NCBI GenBank assembly: GCA_016716085.1
Contig: JADJWY010000008.1
Location: 310,001 to 374,000, forward strand
Reading direction: 5' to 3'
DNA: 64,000 nt
Source of the DNA: Hahellaceae bacterium
GTDB taxonomy: Bacteria > Pseudomonadota > Gammaproteobacteria > Pseudomonadales > Oleiphilaceae
This document shows, one piece after another, positions 16,276 to 24,763 of this stretch; position 1 is the stretch's first letter; each line of letters starts with the position of its first letter. The position numbers and the translations under genes are program-made. The notes beneath the pieces are model-generated. The model saw nothing but the letters and a program-made list of their open reading frames with translations, was not told the DNA's origin and did not search any database.

Positions 16276-17220
16276 ATGAAGATACATAATCCAAACAATC
16301 TTGATGTCGATGTGGATCTGTCGGCGCTGCGAGCCATGGTGCGGGGCGATCTTGACCCGGTGAGGCAGGCGATTGATGAGCGCAGGGAGGCAAAACTGCC
16401 CGCGCCGCCACTCGCTAAAAAAGCGGCGGAAAAGCCTGAAAAAAGTAAGGCCAAAGCATCAGCGGGGAGCGGCTCTGCCAATTTTCCGGCGCCCAAAGCG
16501 GGTGGCGCGCCCCCGCAGCCGGTTGCGACGGCTGTTGCAGTGAAGGCGCGTAAGCCTGCTGATTCGGCGGTGCGTGATCCCGAGTCGCTGGAGCGTGAGA
16601 AAACCCGCCTGGTGAATCGCCGTCGCATGCTGGCGCAAGTGATTCAGGCCTGTGAAGCGCTGGAAGTCGTTAATCCTGAGGTCCTGGCCATGAGCGACTA
16701 CCCAACACCGGAGCGGCTGTTGTTGGCCCGGCGCTGGCGTGATTTATGGGTGGTTCTGGCATTACTGTCTTCGGGTCTGGCCCTGATGGGCTGGCTGGGA
16801 ATGATCAATGCCGTGACAGCGGGTATCGCGGCGGGCGTTCTGGTGTTTCTGCTGGCGCTGCTCTGGAGGCCGGTGCGGGGGTTCCTGTTTCGTGCGGAAC
16901 ACAGTTATCCCGCACTCATCTCTTCACGCAAGTCGCTTGAATTTAAAGCCATGAGTCATATCAAAATGCTGGAGGGGACAACGGGCCTGGCCTGGCAGTG
17001 TCAGGCAATGCGGGAGCGCCATCCTGTTCTGGGCGAAAAACGCTATGAGCGAATGGTTTTGCTGAGCCGACAGGGGCAACTATTGAAAGCGATGCGCAAC
17101 GTCGCTGCCTTCCGGTTTTATCTGCAATATCTGCTGGAAGCGCGAAAATCCTTCGCGGAGGTAAAGAAGGAATACCTGGAGGTTGTATCCCGGCTGGCGA
17201 AGGAGTTCTCGGTTTTCTGA
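16276..17220 (+). CDS. Membrane protein of unknown function
   Basis: 314 residues from the ATG at 16276; a TTG 12 bases upstream is possible, and neither has a strong ribosome site. Acidic start (N-L-D-V-D-V-D-L), then a Lys/Ala/Pro-rich low-complexity stretch (about 35-100), a helical segment (about 105-140), two adjacent membrane segments (about 157-200), and a C-terminal helical domain rich in K, R and E. Cytosolic ends with a central hairpin in the membrane are likely. I do not recognise the family. Confidence 0.6.
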   Translation: MKIHNPNNLDVDVDLSALRAMVRGDLDPVRQAIDERREAKLPAPPLAKKAAEKPEKSKAKASAGSGSANFPAPKAGGAPPQPVATAVAVKARKPADSAVRDPESLEREKTRLVNRRRMLAQVIQACEALEVVNPEVLAMSDYPTPERLLLARRWRDLWVVLALLSSGLALMGWLGMINAVTAGIAAGVLVFLLALLWRPVRGFLFRAEHSYPALISSRKSLEFKAMSHIKMLEGTTGLAWQCQAMRERHPVLGEKRYERMVLLSRQGQLLKAMRNVAAFRFYLQYLLEARKSFAEVKKEYLEVVSRLAKEFSVF

Positions 17221-17277
17221 TGGCCGCTTACCAAAAACGTTTATAACCAAAATTTACAATCGGTTTCGGCAAAACGT

Positions 17278-17321
17278 TTGACATTTATCCCTGTCAAACG
17301 TATGTTTCAAACAACCGTTTG
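17278..17321 (+). promoter_or_regulatory. psrA promoter with two abutting PsrA-type operators
   Basis: TTGACA (17278-17283), a 17-bp spacer and TATGTT (17301-17306) form a good sigma-70 promoter. CAAAC-GTAT-GTTTC (17295-17308) covers the -10 box, and CAAAC-AACC-GTTTG (17308-17321) follows, sharing one base. Both fit the PsrA operator as I recall it (C/G-AAAC-N(2-4)-GTTT-G/C), so autorepression relieved by long-chain fatty acyl effectors is likely. Confidence 0.75.
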
Positions 17322-17346
17322 GAGAGAGTTGCCCAAAATCTGAATC

Positions 17347-18012
17347 ATGGCCCAGTCAGAAACAGTTGATCGTATCCTTGATGCTGCCGAACTGCTTTTC
17401 GCAGAGCGCGGCTTTTCAGAAACCTCCCTCCGCCAGATTACCAGCAAGGCGGGTGTTAACCTGGCCGCGGTCAACTATCATTTTGGTTCCAAGAATGCCT
17501 TGATTCAGGCAGTGTTTGCGCGATTCATCAATCCATTTACCCGTATCCTGCGCGAAAGGCTTGAGGCCGGGGCTAAGGCGGATACTCCGCTGACGCTCGA
17601 AGCGTTGCTGGGCATCATTACCACGTCGATCATCCAGGTGCCTTCCCGTACCCATAATGGCCTATCAATCTTCATGCGCTTGCTGGGCCTGGCTTATACT
17701 CAAAGTCAGGGTCATTTGCGCAAATACCTTGAACAACAGTACAGTGCAGAGTTCAGACTGTTTATGCGCCTGTTGCGTGAGGCTACGCCCGATCTGACGC
17801 CGGTTGAGCGTTTCTGGCGTATTCAGTTCATGCTGGGCGCAACTGCATTTACCATTTCGTCGACCAGCGCGCTCAGCGGTATCCTTGAGAAAGAGCTGGG
17901 GGTTGAAACCCCCGTTGAACAAATCATTCAGGAATTGGTGCCCTTTCTGTCTGCCGGGATTCAGGCGCGCAGCCTTCAGGGTGACCCTCTGGCACGCCGG
18001 GTCTCGAAATAA
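17347..18012 (+). CDS. psrA: TetR-family regulator PsrA
   Basis: 221 residues. The N-terminal TetR helix-turn-helix (about 8-55) reads I-L-D-A-A-E-L-L-F-A-E-R-G-F ... V-N-L-A-A-V-N-Y-H-F-G-S-K, close to P. aeruginosa PsrA as I remember it. The C-terminal helical domain binds the ligand (oleate and other long-chain fatty acids in pseudomonads). PsrA represses beta-oxidation genes and itself and activates rpoS there. Two matching operators sit over its promoter. The start is close to the usual M-A-Q-S-E-T-V. lexA, the usual neighbour in Pseudomonas, is missing. Confidence 0.85.
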   Translation: MAQSETVDRILDAAELLFAERGFSETSLRQITSKAGVNLAAVNYHFGSKNALIQAVFARFINPFTRILRERLEAGAKADTPLTLEALLGIITTSIIQVPSRTHNGLSIFMRLLGLAYTQSQGHLRKYLEQQYSAEFRLFMRLLREATPDLTPVERFWRIQFMLGATAFTISSTSALSGILEKELGVETPVEQIIQELVPFLSAGIQARSLQGDPLARRVSK

Positions 18013-18059
18013 TTCGTCGCCTCAGTTAAGATCGGTGATCGCTTCGTTCAGGGCTCACC

Positions 18060-18554
18060 ATGCTTCTTCGCATTATCATTGCCTCCCAATGTTTACAGGT
18101 CTTTAAAGATGGGCAGTGCCTCTCCGAGTATCCCGTATCGACCGGGCTGAAGGGCGTCGGTCAGCTGCAAGGCAGTGGGCAGACACCCCTGGGCAAGCAT
18201 CGAATCAGAATCAAAATCGGGGGCGATGCGCCAATGGGGGCAGTCTTCGTCGGGCGGCGCCAGACGGGTGAAATCTATACCCCTGCTTTGGCGGCTACTC
18301 ACCCCCAGCGAGACTGGATACTGACACGGATTCTCTGGCTGACAGGGTGTGAGCGCGGACTGAATCGAGGCGGGCAGGTCGATACCTTGCGGCGCTATAT
18401 CTATATCCACGGTACCCCAGATACTGAGCCCATGCGGATTCCACGTTCCCATGGCTGCATTCGCATGCGAAATCAGGATATTATCAAACTCTTCAATCAG
18501 GTAGAGAAAGGTTGCTGTGTCGAAATCTGTCGGGACATCCCTCATGAGCGATAA
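18060..18554 (+). CDS. L,D-transpeptidase family protein (YkuD fold)
   Basis: 164 residues, a bare YkuD catalytic domain. The active site reads I-Y-I-H-G-T-P (about 118-124) and S-H-G-C-I-R-M (about 135-141), the Cys being the nucleophile. There is no evident signal peptide, although the hydrophobic start (M-L-L-R-I-I-I-A) might be read as a poor one; cytosolic ErfK/YkuD-like members exist. It probably forms or trims 3-3 peptide links or attaches substrates. It overlaps nagZ by 11 bp, which suggests translational coupling with peptidoglycan recycling. Confidence 0.85.
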   Translation: MLLRIIIASQCLQVFKDGQCLSEYPVSTGLKGVGQLQGSGQTPLGKHRIRIKIGGDAPMGAVFVGRRQTGEIYTPALAATHPQRDWILTRILWLTGCERGLNRGGQVDTLRRYIYIHGTPDTEPMRIPRSHGCIRMRNQDIIKLFNQVEKGCCVEICRDIPHER

Positions 18555-19599
18555 ATTCGGACCTTTTATGGTGGATCTGGCCGGTGGGGTTTTAGAGCCT
18601 CATGAGCAAAGTTGGCTACAGTCCCCGGTTGTCTGTGGCGTGATTTTTTTCGCCCGGAATTACCAGGACCCCCTTCAGTTTCGCTCGCTGGTCGCCGACA
18701 TTCGCCGTATCCGGCCGGATGCTTTATTGACGGTGGATCAGGAAGGTGGCCGGGTTCAACGCTTTCGTGAGGGGCTTACCCGGCTGCCTGCACCAGGCGT
18801 ACTACGCAAGTTCTACGCTGCTGAGAAGGGTGCTGGGGCTGCAGACGCGGCGCGGCAAATGGGCTGGCTGATGGCCAATGAGGTTCTTTCACTGGGCGTC
18901 GATCTGAGCTATGCGCCCGTTATGGACCTGGATCTGGGGCGTAATCAGGTGATTGGCAACCGGGCCTTTGGCAGCGATGCAGAAACCGTCACGACGCTGG
19001 GCCTTGGCTGGATGTCGGGAATGCGGGAGGCGGGCATGGCGCGGGTCATCAAGCATTTTCCCGGACACGGCTATGCGAATGCGGATACCCATCATGAAAT
19101 GGCGATTGATCCTCGTGTGCCCGCTGAACTCGAGCAGGATATGCAGCCTTTTAGAGCGGCAATCGAGGCGGGTGCCGAAGCGGTCATGCCGGCGCATGTT
19201 GTCTATCCTGCCGTCGATAGCGAACCGGCGAGTCGCTCCCGCGTGTGGTTACAGGAGATATTGCGGGGGCAGCTCGGTTTTCAGGGCGCCATTATCAGTG
19301 ATGATCTCAGCATGAAAGGGGCCACCGAGCTACCGTTGGCGCCGCGACTACTGCAGTCGCTGGAGGCCGGTTGCGATCTGCTTCTGTTGTGTAATGATCC
19401 CGACGCGACCCAGGCGGCGATTGATTACCTGGAAACCCTTGATCCTGCCATTCTTTATGCGCCCGCGAGTGTTCGTCGCCGTGTGGCGCTTCGCGCAGGT
19501 TTTGGTCTGAACGACGCCGAATCTCAGGCAGCCCGATTACAGCACGCACATGAGCACGCGCGTGAACTGATCCGTTTCGCAGAGACTGCGACGGTCTGA
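18544..19599 (+). CDS. nagZ: Beta-N-acetylhexosaminidase NagZ
   Basis: 351 residues, family GH3, cytosolic single-domain type. The start at 18544 lies inside the previous gene. Markers: D-Q-E-G-G-R-V-Q-R-F (about 62-71), K-H-F-P-G-H-G (about 167-173) with D-T-H-H-E, and the nucleophile segment I-S-D-D-L-S-M-K-G (about 250-258). It removes GlcNAc from GlcNAc-anhydroMurNAc-peptides in cell-wall recycling and in pseudomonads feeds the AmpR inducer pathway. Followed after 21 bp by the purine salvage gene. Confidence 0.95.
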   Translation: MSDKFGPFMVDLAGGVLEPHEQSWLQSPVVCGVIFFARNYQDPLQFRSLVADIRRIRPDALLTVDQEGGRVQRFREGLTRLPAPGVLRKFYAAEKGAGAADAARQMGWLMANEVLSLGVDLSYAPVMDLDLGRNQVIGNRAFGSDAETVTTLGLGWMSGMREAGMARVIKHFPGHGYANADTHHEMAIDPRVPAELEQDMQPFRAAIEAGAEAVMPAHVVYPAVDSEPASRSRVWLQEILRGQLGFQGAIISDDLSMKGATELPLAPRLLQSLEAGCDLLLLCNDPDATQAAIDYLETLDPAILYAPASVRRRVALRAGFGLNDAESQAARLQHAHEHARELIRFAETATV

Positions 19600-19620
19600 T
19601 TCGTCTTTTAAGGAGGTTGC

Positions 19621-20361
19621 ATGCTTGCCATCATTGGAGGGACCGGCTTGACGCAGTTGGAGGGGCTGGCGTCCGTGCGCCGCCATGTCGTTGAAACAGT
19701 GCACGGCCAACCGTCAGCACCCATTGAGGCGTTTGCGCTCAACGGGCATTCCTTTCTGTTTCTGCCTCGGCACGGTCATCCCCATCGGATTGCTCCTCAT
19801 CAGGTGAACTACCGGGCCAATATTCTGGCACTTAAGTCTCTGGGTGTGACTGAAATTCTGGCGGTGAACGCGGTCGGTGGGATTCATCCCTCGCTGAAGC
19901 CAACCGATATCGTCGTCCCTGATCAGCTGATTGACTATACCTATGGTCGTGCCCAGACTTTTTTTGAAGGCGATCTTGAGGCGGTGACCCACATCGATTT
20001 TACCGAACCCTATACCGAGGCGCTGCGTCAGCGCGTTTTGCAGCATGCGCGGCAGCTCAATATGAGCGTTATGGCGAATGGGATTTATGCTTGTACGCAG
20101 GGGCCACGGCTGGAAACGGCGGCCGAAATCAAACGTCTGGCCCGTGACGGTTGCGACATCGTCGGGATGACCGGTATGCCGGAGGCGGCTTTGGCGCGGG
20201 AAGCGGGTCTCAGCTACGCCTGCATTGCCCTGGTAGTCAATCCGGCTGCGGGTCTGGCAGATGGGCCGATCACGATGGCCCAGATTGAGTTGGCTATTCA
20301 ACAGGGCATTGAACGGGTCAGGACGCTACTCCGTCACCTTATCAGCACAGACTGGGGTTGA
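19621..20361 (+). CDS. mtnP: S-methyl-5'-thioinosine (or thioadenosine) phosphorylase
   Basis: 246 residues, PNP/MTAP family. I-I-G-G-T-G-L at the start, R-H-G-H-P-H-R-I (about 50-57), N-Y-R-A-N, V-N-A-V-G-G-I and the base-binding segment G-M-T-G-M-P-E-A (about 181-188) are seen. The position next to nagZ is that of P. aeruginosa PA3004, which is a methylthioinosine phosphorylase in a deaminase-first salvage route; the substrate here is inferred from that. AAGGAGG ribosome site. Its last 28 bp overlap the convergent csiV gene. Confidence 0.85.
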   Translation: MLAIIGGTGLTQLEGLASVRRHVVETVHGQPSAPIEAFALNGHSFLFLPRHGHPHRIAPHQVNYRANILALKSLGVTEILAVNAVGGIHPSLKPTDIVVPDQLIDYTYGRAQTFFEGDLEAVTHIDFTEPYTEALRQRVLQHARQLNMSVMANGIYACTQGPRLETAAEIKRLARDGCDIVGMTGMPEAALAREAGLSYACIALVVNPAAGLADGPITMAQIELAIQQGIERVRTLLRHLISTDWG

Positions 20362-21113
20362 GTCGCCTCCTCTGCACTGGGGCTTGATACTCGGGTAAAG
20401 CGGTAAAGTATGCCGAAGTAGGGGTGATCCAGGTAATACAGCTTGTCGCGGCTGGATCGCTGTTTCTTTTGCAGGCGATAGACCGAGTCGACCGAAAAAT
20501 GGTTGGCCATAAAGCGTTCTGCACCGAGTCCCCAGGGCGTCCAGGCGACTGGTTGTGAGGCGGGTGTTCCGGCCACTACCGGTTGGAAGGGCTCGTCCTG
20601 TGCGGCTGCGGGTGCTACGCCGGGTTTCCAGCGGGCCAGGGCAAGGTCGGCATCCAGATGCAGGTAGCGGCTGAGTGTGACCGAGAGATTGCCGCTCAGA
20701 CTGACATCGTTATCGGTCAGTGAGTCCGGCGCCAGTTTGAATTGCAGCGGGCGACGGGAGGAGAGCGCCATGGTCCAGCTGCCGGACCACAGAGGGCGGT
20801 AGTTGACACTTCCCCGCAGGCGTCGCAGGGTTTCTGTCAGAATGAAGTTGTCAGGTCCGGCTAATGGATAGGTTGCCTGCTGTTCACCGGGAACTGTACT
20901 GAGCAGGTAAGCCTCCGGGTTGGGCTGAGGGCCACTTTGCTGTAGAAACGTCTCATGGGTCTGTGGATGCAGGTGGCGAAACACAATCAGATCAATGCGG
21001 TAGAGCGAGCCCGCGTGCACAGCTGTGGCGCTTGCAGTGAGGCATAGCAGCAGGGCTAGACGCACGAGGTAAGTGGGGTGGCGTGGCGTCTGGCGGGAGA
21101 CAATTCGCATCAT
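20334..21113 (-). CDS. CsiV-family envelope protein
   Basis: 259 residues. Signal peptide (about 1-34, ending V-H-A), then Y-R-I-D-L-I-V-F-R-H, typical of the CsiV family of periplasmic proteins (CsiV of Vibrio cholerae is a peptidoglycan-binding factor linked to D-amino-acid incorporation). Later blocks: the G-S-V-N-Y-R-P-L-W-S-G-S-W segment and a strand-rich C-terminus with Y-L-D-H-P-Y-F-G-I-L. It follows mfd by 40 bp on the same strand, as in P. aeruginosa (PA3003-PA3002), so they are likely one operon. Confidence 0.8.
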   Translation of the reverse strand: MMRIVSRQTPRHPTYLVRLALLLCLTASATAVHAGSLYRIDLIVFRHLHPQTHETFLQQSGPQPNPEAYLLSTVPGEQQATYPLAGPDNFILTETLRRLRGSVNYRPLWSGSWTMALSSRRPLQFKLAPDSLTDNDVSLSGNLSVTLSRYLHLDADLALARWKPGVAPAAAQDEPFQPVVAGTPASQPVAWTPWGLGAERFMANHFSVDSVYRLQKKQRSSRDKLYYLDHPYFGILYRFTRVSSPSAEEATQPQSVLIR

Positions 21114-21153
21114 GAGCGGGTTCCGATGGCAAGTTCAGATCAGGATTCTAGCC

Positions 21154-24100
21154 TCACTCGGCTTCTTTTTGAAGGCGGCTCAAGAGACCTTCGATAAACT
21201 GAAGCCGGTCCATTCCCTCATTCAGGGCTTCCTGAATGCGCAGACGCGTTCCCCCTTCCAGTCGGTAGTGCTGGGGTTTTGATTGGATCAGTTTCACCAG
21301 TGACATCGGATTAACCCGCGTCCGTGCGCTGAATTCCAGCGTGCCGCCCTTGACGCCCAGATCGATCCGGTCAATGCCCAGCGCATCGGCAACCTGCTTC
21401 AGTTGAGTCTGCCGGTAAAGGTTTTTCAGTGGGTCTGGCAGTAAGCCGAAACGATCAATCATTTCGACTTGCAGGTTCTTTAGATCGTCAGCGGTTTTGG
21501 CATTGGCCAGTCGCTTATAGAATTGCAGGCGGGCATGGACATCCGGCAAGTAGTCGTCGGGAATGAGGGCGGGAAGGCGCAGGTTGACCTCACAACCGTG
21601 TTGCAGGGGGGAGGAGAGGTCAATTTGCCCACCTGACTTCAGCGTTTTTACCGCCTCTTCCAGCAATTGCATATACAAACTAAAGCCGATCGCCTGCAGG
21701 TGTCCGCTCTGCACTTCCCCAAGTAATTCGCCTGCACCTCGAATTTCAAGATCGTGTGTGGCCAATGTAAAACCGGCACCCAGATTCTGTGCTTCCGAAA
21801 TGGCCTCCAGTCGTTTGCGCGCATCCTCGGTAATCGTTCGCGGCGGGGGCGTGAGCAGATAGGCATAGGCCTGATGGTGGGAGCGTCCAACGCGTCCGCG
21901 CAGCTGATGAAGCTGGGCCAGCCCAAAGGTGTCGGCCCGCTCGATGATGATCGTGTTTGCGGCGGGTACATCAATTCCGGTTTCGATGATGGTCGAACAG
22001 ACCAGTATGTTATAACGACGATGATAAAAGTCGGACATGACCCGCTCCAGGTCGCGTTCGCGCAGTTGCCCGTGCGCCACACCCACCCGTGCATCGGGGA
22101 TCATCTGTGCCAGCGATTCGGCGCATTTTTCGATGGATTTCACTTCATTGTGGAGAAAAAAGACCTGCCCGCCCCGCAGCAGTTCCCGCAGGATGGCTTC
22201 CTCCACCAGTTCGTCACTGTATTCCCGCACGAAGGTTTTAACCGAGAGCCGTTTGGCAGGCGGTGTGGCAATGATAGAGAGATCACGCAGACCCTGCATG
22301 GACATGTTCAACGTTCGTGGAATCGGCGTTGCGGTCAGCGTCAGAATGTCGATATTGGCGCGCAGTGCTTTGACCTTTTCTTTTTGCTGAACACCAAAGC
22401 GGTGTTCCTCATCGATGATCAGCAAGCCCAGTTGTTTGAAACTGAGGTCTTTCTGCAAAAGCTTGTGCGTACCGATCAGAATGTCGATTTTGCCGTCGGC
22501 CAGACGGGTTTTGATCTTTTCGATATCCTGCGCTGTGCGAAAGCGTGACACCAGCTCCACGTTGACCGGGGTGTCGGCAAAACGATCGAGGAAGGACTGA
22601 TAGTGTTGCTGGGCGAGCAGCGTGGTTGGTACGAGCACGGCGACTTGCTGTCCATCCTGCACCGCCAGGAACGCGGCGCGCATAGCTACCTCGGTTTTGC
22701 CGAAGCCAACATCACCGCACACCAGGCGATCCATCGGGCGCGGTCGGGTCATATCAGCCAGGACAGCTTGTATGGCGTTTAGCTGATCCGGCGTTTCTTC
22801 GAACGGGAAGGCTGCTGCGAAGGCCCGATAAGCCTCTCCGGGGGGCTTGCAGGCATGCCCTTTGCCGGCATCCCGGCGAGCATAAACTTCGAGCAGCTCT
22901 GCGGCCGTATCACGGATTTTTTCCAATGCCTGGCGTTTTGCGTTAGACCAGCGTTCGCTGCCGAGTTTGTGCCACGGCGCCAGGTTTTCATCTATCCCGG
23001 CATACCGGGAAATCAGGTGCAGCGACGAGACCGGTACATAGAGCTTGGCATCGTCAGCATAGATCAACAGCAGGAATTCCTGCTTTTGGCCATCAAGATC
23101 CAGGGTGATCAGGCCCTGATACCGGCCTACACCATGGTCAAGATGTACAACCGGGGCGCCAGGTTTGAGCTCCATCAGGCTCTGTATCGTGGCCTCAGTC
23201 GTTTCTGCGCTGCGCTTGCGTCGCCGCCCCTGTGGGACACGCTCGGCAAACAGATCGGCCTCGGCAATGACGGCGAAATCCGGTTCACAGATACGGAATC
23301 CGGCTGCAAGGGGCAGTCGAAGCACGGCAACGGGCGTTTTGAAACTCAGGTCGGTCAGTCTGCCGCTGGGCGAGGCTGAGTGCCAGTCGTTGATCGCGAC
23401 GGCCGCAATGTCATTATCCTTGAGCATTTCCAGCAATACCTGCTGGCGTCCCGACGATTCTGCACAGATCACGGTGCGACCCGGTAAGCGTTCGCTCAGC
23501 AGGGCTTTGAGTGACGCCAGCGGGCTGCCCGTGCGAGGCGAGGCGGCCAGGTCGGGTAGCGGTGCATAGTGTGACTGGGCGACCGTCGCGCGCGCGGTGA
23601 ATACTGCGCGGGTAAAGGATTTCGTGCGCTCGAAAAACTCATTGATGGGAATGAACAGCTGTTGCGGCGGCAACACTGGTCTCAGGCGATCATGTCCCAG
23701 CTGATCGTGACGATGGTTGACCTCCTGCCAGAATCCTTCAGCCTGGGCATGGAGCCCCTCATGCAGAACCAGGTGCGTTGAAGGGGGCAGGTAGTCGAAG
23801 AGGGTTGCCATCCCGTCAAAGAATAGCGGGATATAGTATTCCAGGCCGGGCGAGGCGATGCCATCGGCCAGATCCTGGATCAGCGGGATTTGTCGGGGGG
23901 TATCTGGAAAGGCGTCATCAAAGCGTGCTCTGAACGTCTGTATGGCGCTGGGCGTCATCGGGAATTCATGCGCGGGCCACAGCTCAATCGAGGTGATTTT
24001 GTCCTGGGTGCGCTGGGTTTCCGGGTCAAAGGTGCGCAGGGTTTCGATTTCGTCGTCAAACAGCTCGATACGCACCGGTTGTTCGGCGCCCATCGGGTAA

Positions 24101-24612
24101 ATGTCGAGGATCGCGCCTCTGACGGCGTACTCCCCGTGTTCATAGACCGTGTCAACGGCCCGGTACCCGGCCTGGCTAAGCTGGCTGCGGTAGGTGCCCG
24201 GGTTCAGCGTGCCGCCAGTGATCAGATGAATGGCGTTGCCGTCGATAAAGCTACGGGGTGTCAGGCGGTGTAACGCGGTGGAAACCGGCACGATCACGAT
24301 GCCACGCTTGAGTTGGGGCAAACGAACCAGCGCGGCGATGCGCCGGGACACGATATCTTCATGGGGTGAAAAACCGTCATAGGGCAGCGTCTCCCAGTCT
24401 GGCAAGGTCACGATTTCAATGCCCTGATGTTCACCGAGCGCCAGAATGGCATGCTCAAGGCGTTCGGCCTGGTTCATGCTGGGCGTAAGGATACAGAGCG
24501 GTGCGCTCAGGCCCTGCGCCAGGCCGAGAAGAAAATGCGCGTCGGACTGGCCGGGCAGCAGGGGCCAGAAGGCGGCCTCATGCGTGGATTTGCTGGGAAA
24601 TTTCAGGGACAT
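21154..24612 (-). CDS. mfd: Transcription-repair coupling factor Mfd
   Basis: 1,152 residues, full length. The N-terminal UvrB-like region (about 1-340) is followed by the RNA-polymerase-binding domain (about 470-540; V-H-L-D-H-G-V-G-R-Y-Q-G). The RecG-like translocase has G-D-V-G-F-G-K-T-E near 630, D-E-E-H-R-F-G near 733 and T-A-T-P-I-P-R-T-L, and the C-terminal autoinhibitory D7 domain closes the protein. Mfd removes RNA polymerase stalled at lesions and recruits UvrA. Synteny with gap and csiV matches pseudomonads. Confidence 0.97.
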   Translation of the reverse strand: MSLKFPSKSTHEAAFWPLLPGQSDAHFLLGLAQGLSAPLCILTPSMNQAERLEHAILALGEHQGIEIVTLPDWETLPYDGFSPHEDIVSRRIAALVRLPQLKRGIVIVPVSTALHRLTPRSFIDGNAIHLITGGTLNPGTYRSQLSQAGYRAVDTVYEHGEYAVRGAILDIYPMGAEQPVRIELFDDEIETLRTFDPETQRTQDKITSIELWPAHEFPMTPSAIQTFRARFDDAFPDTPRQIPLIQDLADGIASPGLEYYIPLFFDGMATLFDYLPPSTHLVLHEGLHAQAEGFWQEVNHRHDQLGHDRLRPVLPPQQLFIPINEFFERTKSFTRAVFTARATVAQSHYAPLPDLAASPRTGSPLASLKALLSERLPGRTVICAESSGRQQVLLEMLKDNDIAAVAINDWHSASPSGRLTDLSFKTPVAVLRLPLAAGFRICEPDFAVIAEADLFAERVPQGRRRKRSAETTEATIQSLMELKPGAPVVHLDHGVGRYQGLITLDLDGQKQEFLLLIYADDAKLYVPVSSLHLISRYAGIDENLAPWHKLGSERWSNAKRQALEKIRDTAAELLEVYARRDAGKGHACKPPGEAYRAFAAAFPFEETPDQLNAIQAVLADMTRPRPMDRLVCGDVGFGKTEVAMRAAFLAVQDGQQVAVLVPTTLLAQQHYQSFLDRFADTPVNVELVSRFRTAQDIEKIKTRLADGKIDILIGTHKLLQKDLSFKQLGLLIIDEEHRFGVQQKEKVKALRANIDILTLTATPIPRTLNMSMQGLRDLSIIATPPAKRLSVKTFVREYSDELVEEAILRELLRGGQVFFLHNEVKSIEKCAESLAQMIPDARVGVAHGQLRERDLERVMSDFYHRRYNILVCSTIIETGIDVPAANTIIIERADTFGLAQLHQLRGRVGRSHHQAYAYLLTPPPRTITEDARKRLEAISEAQNLGAGFTLATHDLEIRGAGELLGEVQSGHLQAIGFSLYMQLLEEAVKTLKSGGQIDLSSPLQHGCEVNLRLPALIPDDYLPDVHARLQFYKRLANAKTADDLKNLQVEMIDRFGLLPDPLKNLYRQTQLKQVADALGIDRIDLGVKGGTLEFSARTRVNPMSLVKLIQSKPQHYRLEGGTRLRIQEALNEGMDRLQFIEGLLSRLQKEAE

Positions 24613-24699
24613 GATGATGGCGTATCGATGGTTACCGGTCGGGTCATTCTATCGACCTGAGGTAAAATCACAATAATCGTAATAAAAGCGCCGCAAAAA

Positions 24700-24728
24700 T
24701 TGCACCGGCACCCGTTCGCGTAGATAAT
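24700..24728 (+). promoter_or_regulatory. gap promoter
   Basis: TTGCAC (24700-24705), 17 bp, GATAAT (24723-24728), giving a start near 24735 and a leader of about 30 nt. The mfd start lies about 90 bp away on the other strand. Confidence 0.65.
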
Positions 24729-24763
24729 GTTGCACCATTTCACTCAGATAGAGGTGCGAGGAC

